In this document: piece by piece, positions 24,645 to 35,743 of the stretch
How positions within the stretch are numbered: the stretch's first letter is position 1
Layout: every line of letters starts with the position of its first letter
NCBI GenBank assembly: GCA_016720545.1
Contig: JADKKK010000001.1
Span: forward strand, 496,001 to 560,000
Direction of reading: 5' to 3'
Length of the DNA: 64,000 bases
Source: Myxococcales bacterium
GTDB taxonomy: Bacteria > Myxococcota_A > Polyangia > Polyangiales > Polyangiaceae
Notes under the pieces: model-generated
Seen by the model: the letters and a program-made list of their open reading frames with translations, nothing else
Told to the model about the DNA's origin: nothing
Databases searched by the model: none
Program-made: the position numbers and the translations under genes

Positions 24645-27248
24645 ATGCGCGCGCGCGATCTCGGCGTCACCTCGCTCTTCTTTCTCTCGGGCACGAGCGG
24701 GCTCGTGTTCGAGGTCGTGTGGCTCCGGTACCTCACGCTGGTGGTTGGCCACACCACGTTCGCCGCGAGCGTGGTGGTGTCGGGCTTCCTCGGGGGCTTG
24801 GCGCTCGGAAGCTATGTCTTCGGGCGATGGGCGGGCCGCGTGTCGCGCCCGCTGCGGGCGTACGCGGGGCTCGAGCTCGCGACGGGCCTCTCGGCGCTGG
24901 TGTTCACGTGGCTGCTCCGCGACGCGTCGCGCCTCGCGGCGCTCTTGGGCGCGCCGGGCGGTGGCCCCCTCCCCGTGCGCGTGCTGCTGGCGGTCGCCCT
25001 GGTGGCGCCGCCGGCGTTCGTCATGGGCGGCACCCTGCCGCTCCTCACGCGCTTCGTCGCGCGGGAGCTGCCGGAGGTGGGGCGGCGCTTCGGGCTCCTC
25101 TACGGGGTCAACACGCTCGGCGCGGCGACCGGCGCGGCGCTCGCGGGAATCTGGGTCATCGGGGCGTACGGGGTGTGGCGGGCCGCCGCCGCCGCCGCCG
25201 CCGTGAACCTGCTCGTGGCAGCGGTCTCCTTCGCGGTCTCGCACAGCGTGGAGCGCGCTCTTCCCGAGGCCGAGGCCGGCGAGGCCACCGCGACCGAAGA
25301 CGCCAAGACCGACGCGACCGACGCGACCGACGCGACCGAACCGCCTCCGCTAGACCGCGCGGGCCGCCTGTTCGTCGTCGCGTTCGCGGTCGCGGGGTTC
25401 ACCTCGATTGGCTACGAGGTGCTCTGGTTTCGAGTGATTGGCATGTTCGTCCACTCCACGTCCTATGCCTTCTCCATGTCGCTCGTGGCCTTTCTGCTCG
25501 GCCTCGTGCTCGGCTCGCTGCTCTATTCCACGCGGCTCGCGGGCCGCTACCGGGACGTCGACATCTTCGCCACGGCGCAGCTCTTGCTCGCGTTCCTCGG
25601 GCTGCTCTCGATGGTCCTCCTCGGGCACTCGGGCGCGCTCGGCGAGGGGCTCCGCGCGCTCCTGCCCGGCGAGGGCACGCACATCGCCCGCATGCTGCTC
25701 CACGCCGCGATCGTGATGCTCGTGCCCTCCACGGTGATCGGCGTCGTGTTCCCGTGCGTGGTGCAGCTCACCACCACCCACCTACGGGCGGCCGGGCGCA
25801 CCGTAGGTCTGCTCTATTCCGTGAACACACTGGGCGGGATCGCGGGATCGTTCGTAGTGGGCTTCGTGGCCATTCCGCTCGTGGGCACTCAGTGGTCGTT
25901 CGTGGCGATGGCGGCCGCGAACGCCGCCGTCGCGGCGCTCCTCGTGCGGTCGGACCCGGGCGCCGAGACCCGCGTGAGGGCGCGCACCTACGTCGCGGCC
26001 CTCGCGCTCGCGCCGCTCTCGCTGCTCGCCGTGCCGCCGGGCTGGCTCGTGGGGCAGTGGCTGAGAGGAACTCCAGGCACGCCGCTCGACGTGAAGGAGG
26101 GGCGCGACGGCGTGGTGGCCGTGCTCTCGCACTCCTACGAGGAGGACTGCAGAGGCAAGCCCGACTGCCCCGCCGAGTGCGCGGCGAAGCCGTGGAGCTT
26201 CCGGCAGCTCAAGTTCGGCTCGGTGTCGTACGCGACCACCTCGGTGCTGGGCCGGCGCTACATGACGACGCTCGCGAACCTGCCCATGCTGAGCCACCCG
26301 GCCCCCAAGGACGCGCTCCTCGTGTGCTTCGGCACGGGGACCACCGCCGGCACCTTCGCGGGGTACGCCGAGCTCGGCTCGCTCACGATCGTCGACGTGA
26401 GCCCGGAGGTGTTCGCGGCGGCGCCCTACTTCGAGTCCGAGAACCACGGCGTGCTCCGCGATCCCCGCACGAAGGTGGTGCTCGACGACGGGCGCCACTT
26501 CCTCGCTGCGCACCCCGAGGCGCGCTTCGACGTGATCTCGTTCGAGCCGCCGCCGCCCATCTCCGCGGGCACCGTGAGCCTCTACACGCGCGAGCTCTAC
26601 GCGCTCATGGCGGCGCGCCTCCGCCCGGGCGGCCTCGTCACGCAGTGGATCCCGATGCAAGAGCAGTCGGACACGCAGAACCGCATGCTCGTGCGGAGCA
26701 TGCTCGAGACCTTCGCCGACGTGTCGCTGTGGATGCCGTCGATGAACGAGGCTGTGCTCCTCGCCTCGAGCGAGCCCGTCGCGCTCGACCTCGCGCGGTG
26801 GCGCGCGCGGTGGGAAGAGCCCCGGGTGCGCGAGACGCTGGCGCGCTCGGGCTTCTCCGGGCCCGCCGCGCTGCTCGGCACGTTCGTGGCCGATCGGGCG
26901 GCCCTCGAGCGCTACGCCGCCGGCCACGCGGCGGTGACCGACGATCTCCCGGTGGTCGAGTATCCGCTCCAGCGGCGCGTGCCGGCCTTCGACGTCGCGA
27001 CGCTGTACGCCGACCACGCGAGCCCCCTCGACCACGCGGTCTCAGTGCGCGACGAGGAGCGCGCGCGGCTTCCGGCCGAGCGCGCCGCGAGCGAAAAAAT
27101 GGCGCTCGCGGCGCGCGAGCACTTCGCGGGCCGCCGCGCCGCGGCCACCGCGCTCGTGGGGGAGGCGGAGGCGCTCGCCGGCCCCACGGCGTACACGGAG
27201 CTCTTTGGCCACTCGCTCTACCCGTGTGTGCTCCGCGCAGAGCGCTAA
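24645..27248 (+). CDS. Spermidine-synthase-like protein fused to a multi-helix membrane domain
   Basis: 867 residues from the ATG at 24645. The first 460 residues contain about twelve to fourteen hydrophobic segments in two similar halves: each has LxYGVNTLGA or LLYSVNTLGG followed by Gly-rich helices, and they are separated by a linker with DAT triplets. The C-terminal 330 residues have a polyamine-synthase Rossmann fold: ALLVCFGTGTTAGTFA, LTIVDVSPEVF and VVLDDGRHFLAAHPE, then FDVISFEPPPP. Known relatives are annotated as fused MFS/spermidine synthases with unproven activity. The catalytic Asp of true spermidine synthases is replaced in the EPPPP region, so aminopropyl transfer is doubtful. 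Confidence 0.85.
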   Translation: MRARDLGVTSLFFLSGTSGLVFEVVWLRYLTLVVGHTTFAASVVVSGFLGGLALGSYVFGRWAGRVSRPLRAYAGLELATGLSALVFTWLLRDASRLAALLGAPGGGPLPVRVLLAVALVAPPAFVMGGTLPLLTRFVARELPEVGRRFGLLYGVNTLGAATGAALAGIWVIGAYGVWRAAAAAAAVNLLVAAVSFAVSHSVERALPEAEAGEATATEDAKTDATDATDATEPPPLDRAGRLFVVAFAVAGFTSIGYEVLWFRVIGMFVHSTSYAFSMSLVAFLLGLVLGSLLYSTRLAGRYRDVDIFATAQLLLAFLGLLSMVLLGHSGALGEGLRALLPGEGTHIARMLLHAAIVMLVPSTVIGVVFPCVVQLTTTHLRAAGRTVGLLYSVNTLGGIAGSFVVGFVAIPLVGTQWSFVAMAAANAAVAALLVRSDPGAETRVRARTYVAALALAPLSLLAVPPGWLVGQWLRGTPGTPLDVKEGRDGVVAVLSHSYEEDCRGKPDCPAECAAKPWSFRQLKFGSVSYATTSVLGRRYMTTLANLPMLSHPAPKDALLVCFGTGTTAGTFAGYAELGSLTIVDVSPEVFAAAPYFESENHGVLRDPRTKVVLDDGRHFLAAHPEARFDVISFEPPPPISAGTVSLYTRELYALMAARLRPGGLVTQWIPMQEQSDTQNRMLVRSMLETFADVSLWMPSMNEAVLLASSEPVALDLARWRARWEEPRVRETLARSGFSGPAALLGTFVADRAALERYAAGHAAVTDDLPVVEYPLQRRVPAFDVATLYADHASPLDHAVSVRDEERARLPAERAASEKMALAAREHFAGRRAAATALVGEAEALAGPTAYTELFGHSLYPCVLRAER

Positions 27249-27344
27249 GTGGCATAGAGGCGCGACCGGCGAGCGCGTCCGCGAAACCTTTGACGGCCTG
27301 CTAGCGCTCCCGCGGCCTCGATGGGACTCTGCTACCCTCCCCGT

Positions 27345-28947
27345 GATGCGCGACGACCGAGCTCCGGCGCCCTCCTCGTACGGGCCCGCGGGCCCGATGT
27401 CGGCGGCCGGGATCGGCGTCCCTCCTCCCCCGGCGAGCGGCCTCGCGGCGTGGCTCCCGGGCCTCTGGGTGCTCCGCCACTTCCAGCACGCGTGGTTGCG
27501 TGACGACGTCGTGGCGGGGCGCGGGCCCGGGGCTGCTCCCCGGCGGGCGCTCGCCGGGCGGGGCGCGGGGGGGGGGGGGGGGGGGGCGGGCGGGGCCGGG
27601 GGGGCGGGGCGGGCGCGGGGGGCCGGGGGGGCCGGGGGGGGGGGGGGCGGGGGGGGCCGCGGCCTGGCTCGGCGACGGCGGCTGCTCGGATCGCGCGGGC
27701 TGGCCGGCTCGCGCTGTTCACGGCCCCTACGCCGGCCCGGGGCGCGCGGCCCCCCGGCCTGCCCTCGAAGCCAGTGCAGGTTACATGAATGGGATGGGCC
27801 TCGCCGTGCTCGTGGCGCAGCTGCCCAAGCTCTGCGGGTTCTCGGCGGGCGGCGACAGCGTCCCCGAGACGGCAGCGCTCTTCGTACGCGGATGGCTCGC
27901 GGGCCGCGTGAAGCCCGAGGCCGTGGTGATCGGCGGCGCCTGCCTCGTGCTCATCCTCGCGCTCCGGGCGGTGGCCCCCAAGCTCCCGGGGGTGCTCTTC
28001 GCGGTGGTCGGCGCCACGCTCGCGGTGACGTGGCCGGCGGGCGCGCGCGCGGGCGCGGTGCCCCTCTGCCGTGCCCTCTCCGAGCTCGGGGATCTGGCCC
28101 TGGCGGGCGCGGGCATCGCCCTCGTCTCGTTCGCGGACACGAGCGTGCTGTCGCGCACGTTCGCCGCCCGAAACCGCTTGGTCGTCCGACCGCAGTCTCG
28201 GCCCGGCGCGGCGAACCTGTCGCGGGCTTCTCGCGGTTCCCCATCAGCAGCAGCTCGTCGCGCACCCCCGTCGCCGAGTCGGCGGGCTCGCGCACCCAGC
28301 TCACGGGGGTGGTGGGGGCCCTCGCGATCGTGACGCTGCTCGTCGCCGCGCCGTCGCTCCTGCGCAATCTCCCCACCACCGCCCTGCCCAAGCGGCGTCG
28401 CGCGTGCGGTCTTCTATCGCCGCCGCCCGGCTGTCGATCGTCGCGTTCCCCGCGGTCGCGCTCGGCGCCCCTCAGGCGCGCCCCCTGTCGCTGCGCTTCA
28501 TCCGCCGCGCGTGGCTCACACGCCCACGGCGTGAAGGGGCCCCAGGGGCCCGACCGCGCGCCAGGTGCCGGGGCTCATGCTCTATCGGTGGGACGCCCCG
28601 CTCTTCTTCGCCAACGCCGACACCTTCCGGGAGCGCATCGTCACCGCGGTGGACGACGCGGAGGGCGGCATCCTCTGGGTCGTGGTGGCGGCCGAGCCCA
28701 CACCGACGCGACCGCCGCCGAGATGCCCCGAGCCCGCCGCGGGCGAGCCGCTGCGTTCGCGCTGAAGGACCCGGTCAAAGACCGCCTGGAGCGGTACGGC
28801 CTGGGAAAGAAGATAGGCCACGAGTTCTTCTTCCCGACGATCGGCGTCGCGGTGAGGTCGTTCCTGGAGCGAAACCAGCTCGAGTGGACCGACTGGGAGG
28901 AAGGATCCAAGCCCGGGGCCGAGCCGCCTCCAGCCGTCAAGGAGTGA
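27345..28947 (+). pseudogene. Disrupted SulP-family anion transporter gene
   Basis: Pieces of one SulP/STAS transporter can be followed in order, but in different frames. The start and LAAWLPGLWVLRHFQHAWLR are in one frame (to about 27520). After the G tract, YMNGMGLAVLVAQLPKLCGF to SFADTSVLSRTFAAR is in a second frame (to about 28165). FPISSSSSRTPVAESAGSRT and LTGVVGALAIVTLL return to the first. FIRRAWLT is in a third, and LMLYRWDAPLFFANADTFRE of the STAS domain is in the second. LKDPVKDRLERYGLGKK to the stop at 28947 is in the first again. Roughly 100 residues of early helices are missing where the G tract lies. Family membership is confident; whether the damage is real or from assembly is open. 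Confidence 0.8.
27557..27657. repeat. Abnormal G-rich low-complexity tract
   Basis: About 100 bases are almost entirely G on the plus strand, with only isolated C. They include runs of 20 G (27567-27586) and 14 G (27634-27647). It replaces coding sequence of the SulP gene. It resembles poly-G artefacts of two-colour sequencing or a collapsed low-quality region more than a natural repeat. Confidence 0.85.
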
Positions 28948-29887
28948 CGTCGGCGCAGCAGCGGAAGCCGGTCGAGTAGTCGTGGTACGTGTAGCCGTGC
29001 GCGCTGGTGCGGTACGCGCAGCCGTCGCCGTGCTGTGAAGTGTCCAGCCAGTAGCCGCCCTGGAACGTGCCGTTCGGATCGGCGGTCCACTCGTGGAGGT
29101 TGCCGACCATGTCGAAGGCGCCGAGGTCGTTCACGCAGTCGGGGGAGGCGCCGGTCTTCGCGACGCCGCCCTCGAGCTGGTTGTTGCGGGGGTCGTTCAG
29201 CTCGGCGAGGCCCCAGCCGCGGCTCATCGTCGCGGCGTGGTAGGTCAACATGGGCGTCGCGCCGTGGTCGTGGCACTTCCCAGGCGCGCGCACGGGGCCG
29301 TACGGGTACGCGTAGCCCTCGCTGCCGCCGCACGCCGCGCGCCACTCCACGGGCTGGCAGAGCCGCTTGCCCGCGGCCGCGCACGCGCGCTCCGCCTGCG
29401 AGGCGCTGATGTAGCCCTGCGGGACGACGCCGGCCACACTCTGTGCAATGTACACGCTTCCCGCGACGGGCGTGTGGTACGGCGAGTGCGGTCGGAGCGT
29501 GCCGTCCGGGAGCCGCTCGACGAGCGAGCCCTCGTATTTGTCGACGCAGAAGCGCGAGGCGAAGCTCACCATGTCGGCCGGGCACCGCGCCCCCGGACGG
29601 GCGGCGGGCAAGGTGCCCTCGGCGACGGGGTTCAGCCGGGACGGGACGTAGGTCGCGATGGCGTGCTCGACCGAGCCCGGGCTCCCCGCCGGGACGCGCC
29701 GGCGCGCGCCGGAGAACGCCGGCTCGAGGGCCGCGCGCGCGGCGGCCACCTGCGCGCGGCACGCGGGCGGGGCGCTCTCGGGCGGCGCGGCCTCCACGAC
29801 CGACGCGGGCCCGAGGACCGCGACCATCGCGAGGCAAGCGACGACGCGAGCGCCCGCCGAGGCGACCTGGGTGCGACGCGAGGCCAT
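28937..29887 (-). CDS. Secreted SUMF1/formylglycine-generating-enzyme-like protein
   Basis: 316 residues from the ATG at 29887. A signal peptide (VVACLAMVAVLGPASVVEAA) is followed by a FGE-sulfatase domain. Typical blocks are FCVDKYEGSLVE, AERACAAAGKRLCQPVEWRA, AFDMVGNLHEWTAD and STGFRCC at the end. Family members either convert a sulfatase Cys to formylglycine or act as substrate-binding C-type-lectin folds; the copper-binding Cys pair of true FGE cannot be assigned confidently here. Export and isolation from any sulfatase gene argue against classical FGE activity. Its 3' end overlaps the SulP remnant by 11 bases, tail to tail. Confidence 0.85.
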   Translation of the reverse strand: MASRRTQVASAGARVVACLAMVAVLGPASVVEAAPPESAPPACRAQVAAARAALEPAFSGARRRVPAGSPGSVEHAIATYVPSRLNPVAEGTLPAARPGARCPADMVSFASRFCVDKYEGSLVERLPDGTLRPHSPYHTPVAGSVYIAQSVAGVVPQGYISASQAERACAAAGKRLCQPVEWRAACGGSEGYAYPYGPVRAPGKCHDHGATPMLTYHAATMSRGWGLAELNDPRNNQLEGGVAKTGASPDCVNDLGAFDMVGNLHEWTADPNGTFQGGYWLDTSQHGDGCAYRTSAHGYTYHDYSTGFRCCADVTP

Positions 29888-30117
29888 GCCCTGTCGGTAG
29901 CACCGCGCGGCGGCTGCGGCCAAGCGGCGAACGCCGGCGGGGGAGGGGCGTCGTCTCGGTAGGGGGGAGGCGGCGGGCCGCGGCCGGCGCGCACGGCCCG
30001 CGTCTCGGCGGAGGGCGCGAGGCGCGCCCTGAGGGGGCGGGGACACACGCGCTCACACCTCCCCACAACCCCGCGTTCCCGGTAGCCTTTCCGCCGAATC
30101 TCGGGCAAAGAGCCACG

Positions 30118-31401
<1,284 letters not shown>

Positions 31402-31499
31402 GCTCGGGCGCTGAACCTCCGTCACGCCCTCGCGACGCGGAGGCGCGGCGCTACGTGAAATCGCGCGGCCCGCAGGAAATGCGTTAGCCTCGCTGCGAC

Positions 31500-33941
31500 A
31501 TGAGCTTTCTGCAGCCCGGGAGCGTCTTCGGCAAGGATTTTCGCATCATCCGGCACCTGTCGTCGGGCGGCATGGGCTCGGTGTTCGTGGTCGAGCAGCT
31601 CTCCACCGGGAAAGAGCGCGCGCTCAAGGTGATGCACACGGAGTTCTCCACCGACGAGGCTCACCGCACTCGGTTCGAGAGCGAGGCCCGGGTGTCCGCA
31701 TCGATCGAGAGCGACCACGTGGTGGAGGTGCTCGCCGCGGGCGTCGACGCCGAGTCGAACATCCCTTGGCTCGTGATGGAGCTGCTCCGTGGCGAGACGC
31801 TGGACGACCACGTCACGCACCGCGGCCCCATGACCATCAGCGCGGTCCGCGAGTGCGCGAAACAGCTCCGCCACGCGCTCGAACAGGCGCACCTCCTCGG
31901 CCTCGTGCACCGCGACCTCAAGCCCGAGAACCTGTTCCTGGCGAGCGCTCGCCGTGAAGACGTCCCGTTCACCCTGAAGATCCTCGACTTCGGCATCGCC
32001 AAATGGGCGCAGGAGGCCAAGGGCACGCTGAAGAACTCGCAGATGCTCGGCTCTCCGCTGTGGATGGCGCCCGAGCAGCTCCAGACGGGCGCGCTCATCT
32101 CGCCGGCGACCGACGTGTGGGCGCTGGGTCTCATCGCGTACTTCCTGCTCACCGGCACGCACTACTGGGCGACGGCGAACAGCCCGGATCCGAGCATCAC
32201 CGGCCTGCTCATCGAGATCGCGAGCAGCCCGATGACGCCCCCTTCGGAGCGCGCGGCGCAGTTCGCGCCGCGATCGCCGGTGCCCGAGGGCTTCGACGCT
32301 TGGTTCGCGCGCACGACCCACCGCACCATGTCCGCGCGTTTCGAGCACGCGGGCCCGTGCCTCGAGGCGTTCATCGCGCTCATCGAGGAAGCCCAGGGCG
32401 CGGCCGCCACCACGCTGCCGATCATTCCGCGGGCGGAGCCCTCGTTCGGCGCGTCGCTCACCGGCGCCGAGGACCCCGAGATGCTCCTCCGCATCGCGCG
32501 GGTCTACGAGCTGCGCGACACCGACCGACCGCGCGCCGTCGAGGCGTACCGCCGCGTCCTCTCGGTGGCGCCTCGGTCCCGCGAGGCATTCGATGCACTC
32601 TGCACGCTCCTCGAGAGCATGTCGCGCTGGGACGAGCTCGCCACTTTGCTCGCCGACGAGGCCGCCGCGGCGCGCGCGAACGCGACCGGGCGGGTCGCGG
32701 CCGCCCTTTGGCTCCGCCTCGCGGCCGTCCGCCGAGCGCACCTCGCCGACCCCGAGGGCGAGCACCAGGCGCTGCTCGCGGCGTTCGACGCCGAGCCGCT
32801 GAACCGCGCGGTGACCGCCGCGCTCGTGACGAGCCTCGCCGCGCGCGGCGATTTCCTCGGCGTCGAGGCGCTGCTCGCCCGCGCGCGCAGCGCGGGTCAG
32901 ACCGGGCGCTTCCTCGACGAGCTCGCGGGCGACGCGGCCTCCGCACGAGGCGACCTGGCGAGCGCCGAGGCCGCCTACGGCCGCGCGGTCGTGGACGACG
33001 TGGGCGACGTGGCCCCCGCGAACGAGAGCGAGCTCGCCCTGCTCGCGAAGCTCGCCCGAGTGAGCGGCGGCACCGGCTCCACCGCCGCGGCCGAGGTGCG
33101 CGCGCGGTGGACGCGCGTGCTCGAGGTCGACCTCATGCACGCCGAGGCCTGGGCGGCGCTCCTCGCCCTCCTCGGCGAGAAGGGCTCGCCGACCGACCTC
33201 CGCATGGTGGCTGACGCGGCGGTGACCACTCTCGGCGACGCGGCCCCCCCGAGCGCGCGGGAGGTGCTCGGGAAGCCCGCACCCAAGGCCGCGCCGCTGT
33301 CGATCCACACCGACATCCTCCGAGCCCTCGCGGACGGCGAGCTCGGCGACGCCGAGGCCACCCGCGCCGAAGTAGCCGCCGCGCCACCGCGGAGGCCGCT
33401 CGCGTCGTTCGGCCTCAGCCTGAAGGAGCTCGTCGACCCCATGACGAGCTCGAGGGCGCTCCTCACGAAGGCCATGCCCATCTACCGGCAGCTCTCGGCC
33501 GCGAGCGCCGCGCTGGACCTGACGTCGAGCCGCAAGGTCTACTTCAAAGAAGGCCAGGGCGGCTTCCAGCGCCTGTGGAGCGAGCCTCCGACGGTCGTCA
33601 TCGGCGCGGACATCGCGGCGTGGACCCCCGACGAAATCACCTTCGCCGCGTTCGAGTTGCTGGCGGGCACCCGACCCGAGCTCGAGCTGCACCTTGCCTT
33701 CCAGCAGCTCACGTCGCCGAGCGAGCCCTCCGAGGGCGCACGTCGCTACCTCGTGGCCGCGGAGCGCGTCGCAGCGCGCCTCGGCCTCCTCGCGGCGCGC
33801 TCGCTGCTCGCGGCGGCCCGACCGCTGGCCGCCCGCGGAGGTCCTCACGTGCTCGCAGCCACCGCGTTGCAGGCCGAGCTCGCGCTCTTTGTCGCTTCGG
33901 GCGCCGCCGCGAAAATCCTCGCGCAAGCGCTGGACGGCTGA
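31500..33941 (+). CDS. Ser/Thr protein kinase with long repeat-rich C-terminus
   Basis: 813 residues. The Hanks-type kinase domain covers about 14-300: Gly-loop LSSGGMGSVFVV, K43 in ALKVM, HRDLKPEN (137-144), DFG (163-165) and APEQL in the activation segment. All catalytic residues are intact. From about 320 on, the protein is Ala/Leu/Glu-rich helical sequence with tetratricopeptide-like spacing (for example RPRAVEAYRRVLSVAPRSREAF). No membrane segment was seen, so it is probably cytoplasmic. The GRAS operon begins 135 bp downstream on the same strand; kinase control of that operon is an attractive but unproven idea. Confidence 0.92.
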   Translation: MSFLQPGSVFGKDFRIIRHLSSGGMGSVFVVEQLSTGKERALKVMHTEFSTDEAHRTRFESEARVSASIESDHVVEVLAAGVDAESNIPWLVMELLRGETLDDHVTHRGPMTISAVRECAKQLRHALEQAHLLGLVHRDLKPENLFLASARREDVPFTLKILDFGIAKWAQEAKGTLKNSQMLGSPLWMAPEQLQTGALISPATDVWALGLIAYFLLTGTHYWATANSPDPSITGLLIEIASSPMTPPSERAAQFAPRSPVPEGFDAWFARTTHRTMSARFEHAGPCLEAFIALIEEAQGAAATTLPIIPRAEPSFGASLTGAEDPEMLLRIARVYELRDTDRPRAVEAYRRVLSVAPRSREAFDALCTLLESMSRWDELATLLADEAAAARANATGRVAAALWLRLAAVRRAHLADPEGEHQALLAAFDAEPLNRAVTAALVTSLAARGDFLGVEALLARARSAGQTGRFLDELAGDAASARGDLASAEAAYGRAVVDDVGDVAPANESELALLAKLARVSGGTGSTAAAEVRARWTRVLEVDLMHAEAWAALLALLGEKGSPTDLRMVADAAVTTLGDAAPPSAREVLGKPAPKAAPLSIHTDILRALADGELGDAEATRAEVAAAPPRRPLASFGLSLKELVDPMTSSRALLTKAMPIYRQLSAASAALDLTSSRKVYFKEGQGGFQRLWSEPPTVVIGADIAAWTPDEITFAAFELLAGTRPELELHLAFQQLTSPSEPSEGARRYLVAAERVAARLGLLAARSLLAAARPLAARGGPHVLAATALQAELALFVASGAAAKILAQALDG

Positions 33942-34076
33942 GGTGCCTCGGCTTCCCGGCCCGGCCGAACTTTGTGGCGAGCGCGCCGTCATGTCGGCTA
34001 CGCTCCCGTGCGAACTTTCCACGAGGCCCGCGAGGGTGCCGGCCTCGCTCAGCGCCAAACTTCACGCAGGGTCTCG

Positions 34077-35192
34077 ATGATTTACGAGTCGATGTATGAA
34101 GGACTCCGCGATGCCTGCGCGAACTTCGATTTGCGCCGAGAGCGGCTGGCGAAGTCTGCGATAGAGCGCTGGCTCGAGCCCGCGGTCGGCCCCTCGCTCT
34201 CCAGCGACAAGCTCATCTCGCACATCATCGCGGACGCCATGCTTCGCCGCATGGACCACCGCCTCGTCGAGTCGAAGAACATCTACCTCGAGAGCTTCGA
34301 CATCTCGCAGATCGAGCTCTTCTACGCGATGACGAAGGGGTACCCGCAGGTCCCCAAGGCGCACGACATCGCGAACCAGTACCTCGTCCACGAGCTCGCG
34401 CAGCACGAGCGCGCGTCCTTCGTGGAGATCGGCATCGGGCGCGGGCTCCAGGTGAAGGGCGTGATCGAGCGGCTCGCGCAGGCGCCGGGCAAGCTCCGCG
34501 ACCTCACGGTGCTCGCCATCGACCCCGACGTGGGCAACCTCTCGGCGTCGCGGGCGCTCCTCGAGGGGCTCGGGGACCTCCCCTTCGCGTTCCGCGTGCA
34601 CACGAAGGAGGGCCTCCTCGAGCGGTTCGACCGCGCCGACTTCGCCGATCTCGCCAGCACCGCGGGCGAGGTGTGCGTGATGAACTCGGCCTACACGATC
34701 CACCACACGGTGCACCCGCTGAACAACCAGTCCCTTCGGACCGACCTGTTCCGGTCACTGCGCGAAGCGTTTCGGCCGCGGCTGTTCACCCTCGTGGAGC
34801 CGAACGCGAACCACGACACCGAGCACCTCGGCTCGCGCCTCCGCGCGTGCTTCGAGCACTTCGGCACGGTGTTCGATCTCGTCGATCGCTCCGGTCTCAC
34901 GCCGGAGGAGAAGTTCGTCATCAAAGAGAAGTTCTTCGGACGCGAGATCCGCGACATCTTCGGCACGAGCGACGCCTTCCGATGCGAGCGACACGAGACC
35001 GTCGACTCGTGGCTCCTCCGCCTGGTGAAGTCCGGGTGGGAGCCCTACGGCGAGCTCGGCACGATCGACGTGCGACTGCCTACTTACTGCTCTGCCGCGG
35101 TCGACGATGGCCTCGTCCGTCTCGGCTATCGCGGCCTGCCTCTGCTCGCCGTCTTCGCGTATCGCGGGAGCCACCTCCAGGGAAAACCATGA
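34077..35192 (+). CDS. Bacterial GRAS-family methyltransferase-like protein
   Basis: 371 residues from the ATG at 34077. A helical N-terminus (1-95) is followed by a Rossmann fold. The SAM-type glycine loop is VEIGIGRGLQ (116-125) with an acidic strand end at LTVLAIDPD. GRAS signatures known from plant GIBBERELLIN-INSENSITIVE/SCARECROW proteins are clear: VMNSAYTIHH at 201-210 (the VNSxxxLH motif), TLVEPNANHDTEHLGSRLRA (the vE-x-nhn block) and GREIRDIFGTSDAFRCERHE (288-307), then W312 and a C-terminal strand. Bacterial GRAS proteins are thought to be methyltransferases of small molecules. It is the first gene of a five-gene operon, overlapping the next by ATGA. Confidence 0.82.
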   Translation: MIYESMYEGLRDACANFDLRRERLAKSAIERWLEPAVGPSLSSDKLISHIIADAMLRRMDHRLVESKNIYLESFDISQIELFYAMTKGYPQVPKAHDIANQYLVHELAQHERASFVEIGIGRGLQVKGVIERLAQAPGKLRDLTVLAIDPDVGNLSASRALLEGLGDLPFAFRVHTKEGLLERFDRADFADLASTAGEVCVMNSAYTIHHTVHPLNNQSLRTDLFRSLREAFRPRLFTLVEPNANHDTEHLGSRLRACFEHFGTVFDLVDRSGLTPEEKFVIKEKFFGREIRDIFGTSDAFRCERHETVDSWLLRLVKSGWEPYGELGTIDVRLPTYCSAAVDDGLVRLGYRGLPLLAVFAYRGSHLQGKP

Positions 35193-35743
35193 CCGACAGC
35201 GAGAGCAGCGTCCCCCTTTCGGCGCAAATGCAGGTGCACGGAGCGCTCATGGTGGGCTTCGCGCAGGCGTGCGTGAACCTCAATATCGTGGCGGGCCGCG
35301 ACGCGACGAACTTCATCAAGGAGCTCCAGATCAACGACTGGTATCCGCTCACCGAGTGGGAGCGCCTCCAGGAGCTGGTGGTCCGCTCGTATGGGAACGT
35401 CGACCCCATCATGGTGAAGGTTGGGATCGCCATGATGACGGGCTGGTACCACTTCGGGCCGGGCAAGGGCATCGTGCGCAAGGGTGTGAGCTTCCTGCAC
35501 TTCCAGACGGGCTCCGGTGGCTTCGCGAGCGTGGTCCGCGGTCCCGAGCGCGTGGTGGGCTCGTTCGAGCTCGAGCTCTTCGACAAGGCGAACGGGCGCG
35601 CGGTGGTGCACTCGACGACGCCGTTCAACCGAAAAATGGAGTGCGGGGTGCTGATCGGCGGCATGCTGGCGCCAGGCGACATCGACTACATCGACGTGCG
35701 GAACGACGAAGATCCGAACCACCTCGTGGTGGAGTTTCACTGA
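35189..35743 (+). CDS. Unassigned 184-residue protein in the GRAS operon, sensor-like
   Basis: I do not recognise the family with confidence. The protein is soluble, has no signal or membrane segment, and is mixed alpha/beta. The helical first half contains FIKELQINDWYPLTEWERLQ. The second half is strand-rich with GWYHFGPGKGIVRKGVSFLH, a Gly-rich turn and a final IDVRNDEDPNHLVVEF. Length and layout recall V4R/heme-NO-binding-type ligand domains, where a small molecule sits between helices and sheet, but no diagnostic His or Cys ligand was identified. It overlaps the upstream GRAS gene by 4 bases and the phosphatase start by 1, so all three should be made together. Confidence 0.7.
   Translation: MTDSESSVPLSAQMQVHGALMVGFAQACVNLNIVAGRDATNFIKELQINDWYPLTEWERLQELVVRSYGNVDPIMVKVGIAMMTGWYHFGPGKGIVRKGVSFLHFQTGSGGFASVVRGPERVVGSFELELFDKANGRAVVHSTTPFNRKMECGVLIGGMLAPGDIDYIDVRNDEDPNHLVVEFH

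Noticed and set aside
27557..27657. G tract as a functional G-quadruplex or recombination site
   Set aside because: It replaces conserved transporter coding sequence flanked by frameshifts; an artefact is more likely.
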